Shown here in pieces: positions 62,342 to 64,000 of a stretch of 64,000 nt of DNA. Position numbers and translations under genes: made by a program. Numbering within the stretch: position 1 is the first letter of the stretch; each line of letters starts with the position of its first letter. Source of the stretch: JAVVHH01 sp964235765 (GTDB lineage: Bacteria > Pseudomonadota > Alphaproteobacteria > Acetobacterales > Acetobacteraceae); NCBI GenBank assembly GCA_964235765.1, contig CAXSDH010000001.1, positions 62,001 to 126,000 on the forward strand, in the 5' to 3' direction. Under the pieces are notes generated by a model. The model saw only the letters and a program-made list of their open reading frames with translations. It did not search any database and had not been told where the DNA came from.

Positions 62342-63219
62342 GGCAGGCGGTGTTTTGCGTCGGCATCGCCGTGCTCGACCGGGTGTACGAGGTCGCCGTG
62401 CTGCCATCCGGCGGCGGCAAGCACCTGGCGCGGCACTATCGCGAAACCGGCGGCGGCATGGCTGCGACCGCAGCGCTGGCCGTGGCGCGCCTGGGCGGCC
62501 GGGCAGCCTGGTGCGGCCCGCTGGGTGGGGACGCGGTGGGGCAGGGCCTCCTCCAGGCGTTGGCCCGCGGCGGCGTCGATGTTGGCCCGGCGCAGGTCAC
62601 TGCCGGCGCGCGCACGCCCATCTCGACCGTGCTGGTGCAGCCGGACGGGGAACGCTGCCTGATCCTGGACCGCGACCCGCTTCTGGCAATGCGCGCTCCG
62701 GACATCCCGCCCGATGCTGGCGCCGTCATGGCCGATCCACGCTTTCCCGCGGCCAGCCTTCCCGCGCTGCGCACCGCCCGTGCCCGCGGCGTTCCGGGGG
62801 TGCTGGATGCCGAGGTCGCGGCCGTCGCGGTCCTCCCGGCGCTGCTGGCCGCCGCGAGCCATCCGGTGTTCTCCCGCGCGGCGTTGCATGAACTGACCGG
62901 CGAAGCCGGCGCGGAGGCCGGCTTGCGGCGGGCGGCGCAGGCGTGCGCCGGCGTGACCCTCGGCGCCGAGGGTAGCCTTTTCCTCGTTGGCGGGACGCTG
63001 CACGCCATCCCGGCGCCGCACGTCAACGCCCTGGACACGACCGGCTGCGGTGACGTGTTTCACGGCGCCTACGCGCTCGGCCTGGCCGAAGGCATGCCCG
63101 TGCTGGCCGCCGCACGCTTGGCCACGGCCGCCGCGGCATTGAAGGCGGAGGCCGGGCAGGGCTGGGACGGCATTCCCGACCGGGCTGCCGTGGAACGCGT
63201 GCTGGCGCGCGGCTGGTAG
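62338..63219 (+). CDS. PfkB-family carbohydrate kinase
   Basis: The 293-residue ribokinase-type kinase has the substrate glycine motif as G-G-G-M-A-A-T-A (about 38-45) and the C-terminal catalytic signature D-T-T-G-C-G-D-V-F-H-G-A-Y, whose Asp is the base. The family phosphorylates sugars, nucleosides or 5-keto-deoxygluconate (IolC). It is the last gene of the dense co-directional cluster. The ATG overlaps the beta-helix stop. Substrate unknown; a sugar or cyclitol fits the setting. Confidence 0.9.
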   Translation: MRQAVFCVGIAVLDRVYEVAVLPSGGGKHLARHYRETGGGMAATAALAVARLGGRAAWCGPLGGDAVGQGLLQALARGGVDVGPAQVTAGARTPISTVLVQPDGERCLILDRDPLLAMRAPDIPPDAGAVMADPRFPAASLPALRTARARGVPGVLDAEVAAVAVLPALLAAASHPVFSRAALHELTGEAGAEAGLRRAAQACAGVTLGAEGSLFLVGGTLHAIPAPHVNALDTTGCGDVFHGAYALGLAEGMPVLAAARLATAAAALKAEAGQGWDGIPDRAAVERVLARGW

Positions 63220-63282
63220 GCAGGCGGAACCGGACCCACGTCATTTGGGTTGAAGCCCCATCACGCAGCACGGGGGCATAGG

Positions 63283-63780
63283 ATGAGCGGCACCACCCAG
63301 GACGAAGCCAAGCAGAAAATCTGGTCGATGATGAAGGACATCAGGTTCGCCATGCTGACCACGGTGGATGGCGTCCACCTGCGCGCCCGGCCGATGGCAG
63401 CCTCGCAGACCGGGTTCGACGGCACACTGTGGTTCTTCACCCGCGCGAGCAGCCACAAGGTCGCGGAGGTTGGGTCCGAGCGCGACGTCGGCGTGACCTA
63501 CGCCGACCCGAACGCGCAGAACTACGTCAGCCTTTCGGGGCGGGCGACCCTGGTGAAGGACAAACCCTCGATCGAGGCGCACTGGTCGGAAAGCGTCCGT
63601 ACCTGGTTTCCCAAAGGCAGGGACGACCCGGACATCGCGCTGCTGAAGGTCGAGGTCGACGCGGCGGAGTACTGGGACGCGCCGAACAGCGCCATGGTGC
63701 ACGCCTACGGCTACGTGAAGGCGGTGCTCACGGGCGAGCCGCCGCACCCTGGTGAGAACCAAAAGATCAGCTTCCCCTAG
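63283..63780 (+). CDS. Pyridoxamine 5'-phosphate oxidase-like split-barrel flavoprotein
   Basis: The 165-residue protein has a split-barrel fold of the general-stress/PNPOx-like family: M-L-T-T-V-D-G near residue 24, R-A-R-P-M (flavin-phosphate Arg), L-W-F-F-T and a Y-V-S-L-S-G-R strand. These proteins bind FMN or F420-like flavins; many are stress-related with unknown substrates. ATG 63283 gives the family start, with CATAGG just upstream; an earlier TTG is possible. It lies 63 bases after the kinase gene and may be a separate unit. Confidence 0.87.
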   Translation: MSGTTQDEAKQKIWSMMKDIRFAMLTTVDGVHLRARPMAASQTGFDGTLWFFTRASSHKVAEVGSERDVGVTYADPNAQNYVSLSGRATLVKDKPSIEAHWSESVRTWFPKGRDDPDIALLKVEVDAAEYWDAPNSAMVHAYGYVKAVLTGEPPHPGENQKISFP

Positions 63781-63855
63781 CACCGGGCACGTTGTCGGCC
63801 CGGCCGAAAGCGGGCATGGTCCGGCCGAGCCGTGTTCGCCGAAGGAGGCCGGGTC

Positions 63856-64000
63856 ATGTCAGGTCCGGCCGTCCCGCGGCGCAAAACCATAACCCTCGCC
63901 TTCCTGGCGGTCCTCGTGTTGGCCGCGGCAGTGCGCCTGTATCACCTCGGCACCACGTCGCTGTGGACCGACGAGCTGTTCACCCGGTACTATCCGCGCC
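63856..64000 (+). CDS. Membrane glycosyltransferase, GT39/ArnT-like, N-terminal fragment
   Basis: The gene begins at ATG 63856 after GAAGGAGG and runs off the right edge, with 48 residues visible. They are a cytoplasmic start, one transmembrane helix (about 11-27), then R-L-Y-H-L-G-T-T-S-L-W-T-D-E-L. This loop, with S-L-W-x-D-E, is typical of polyprenyl-phosphate-sugar glycosyltransferases (PMT, ArnT), where the Asp-Glu takes part in catalysis. The rest is needed to name it. Confidence 0.7.
   Translation, partial: MSGPAVPRRKTITLAFLAVLVLAAAVRLYHLGTTSLWTDELFTRYYPR

Noticed and set aside
59339..62407. Very long open frame on the minus strand over opgH and the beta-helix gene
   Set aside because: Antisense shadow with His/Gln/Gly/Arg-rich translation. 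It also runs through the N gap, so its length is meaningless.
49776..63219. Complete mycothiol or bacillithiol pathway
   Set aside because: Only the Ino1, GT4 and PIG-L type genes are present. No MshC/BshC cysteine ligase and no MshD are seen, and YcaO, MBL and HD proteins are not part of those pathways.
49776..63219. Ebo cluster (EboA-F)
   Set aside because: There is a TIM-barrel isomerase-like protein, but no TatD, UbiA, dehydroquinate-synthase-like or EboA gene.

Overview
The window is a high-GC chromosomal segment of an alphaproteobacterium, most likely in Rhodospirillales/Acetobacteraceae. This placement is an inference. It rests on uniformly GC-rich third codon positions, on alphaproteobacterial families (DUF1150 beside an Hsp20, DUF2336, an NDUFA9-like SDR) and on the gene order rnd-kdsD-lptC-lptA-lptB-rpoN-hpf. 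I see no insertion sequence, prophage, integrase, CRISPR array or rRNA. One tRNA, Leu(CAG), is present. The sequence is a scaffold with three 100-N gaps at 46108, 51902 and 61186.

Layout. 1-5.2 kb: a truncated Rieske oxygenase and Mrp on the minus strand, then divergent hflK-hflC and a DegP/Do protease (membrane and envelope quality control). 5.3-7.9 kb: an exonuclease and ATP-dependent ligase pair from the ligase-associated DNA repair system, without its usual helicase and phosphoesterase. 7.9-13.4 kb: a TRAP transporter with fused DctQM, msrB and a glycogen-debranching-like glucosidase. 13.4-16.0 kb: DUF2336 protein and a PAS-GGDEF diguanylate cyclase. 16.1-21 kb: dapD-dapE-membrane protein facing def-fmt-truA. 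21-28.3 kb: hsp20 and DUF1150, then the minus-strand LPS-transport/sigma-54 operon headed by tRNA-Leu and RNase D.

28.4-40.6 kb: NDUFA9-like SDR, gltD-gltB, a GST, a WecA/MraY-type sugar-phosphate transferase, a CapD/PglF-type 4,6-dehydratase and a DegT aminotransferase, which together look like synthesis of a 4-amino-sugar. 40.6-49.6 kb: RlmM-like methyltransferase, DUF423, proline iminopeptidase, a threonate-dehydrogenase-like enzyme, a large two-module beta-helix protein with a type-I-secretion-like C-terminus, htpG and two uncharacterised small genes.

49.8-63.2 kb is the most unusual part. Twelve tightly packed co-directional genes follow one another: inositol-1-phosphate synthase, HD-fold protein, methyltransferase, Gfo/Idh/MocA oxidoreductase, zinc-ribbon/metallo-beta-lactamase protein, stand-alone YcaO, TIM-barrel isomerase, GT4 glycosyltransferase, PIG-L deacetylase, OpgH-type glucosyltransferase, secreted beta-helix protein and PfkB kinase. 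Ino1, a GT4 and a PIG-L deacetylase echo the early steps of mycothiol synthesis. The ligase and acetyltransferase of mycothiol are missing, and the YcaO/MBL/HD trio is unexplained. I propose an undescribed inositol-derived glycoside or glycan pathway. The secreted beta-helix protein in this operon shares a signature (H-x-I/V-K-S-R-A) with both modules of the large beta-helix protein at 44-47 kb. The window ends with a PNPOx-like protein and the start of a GT39-like membrane glycosyltransferase.
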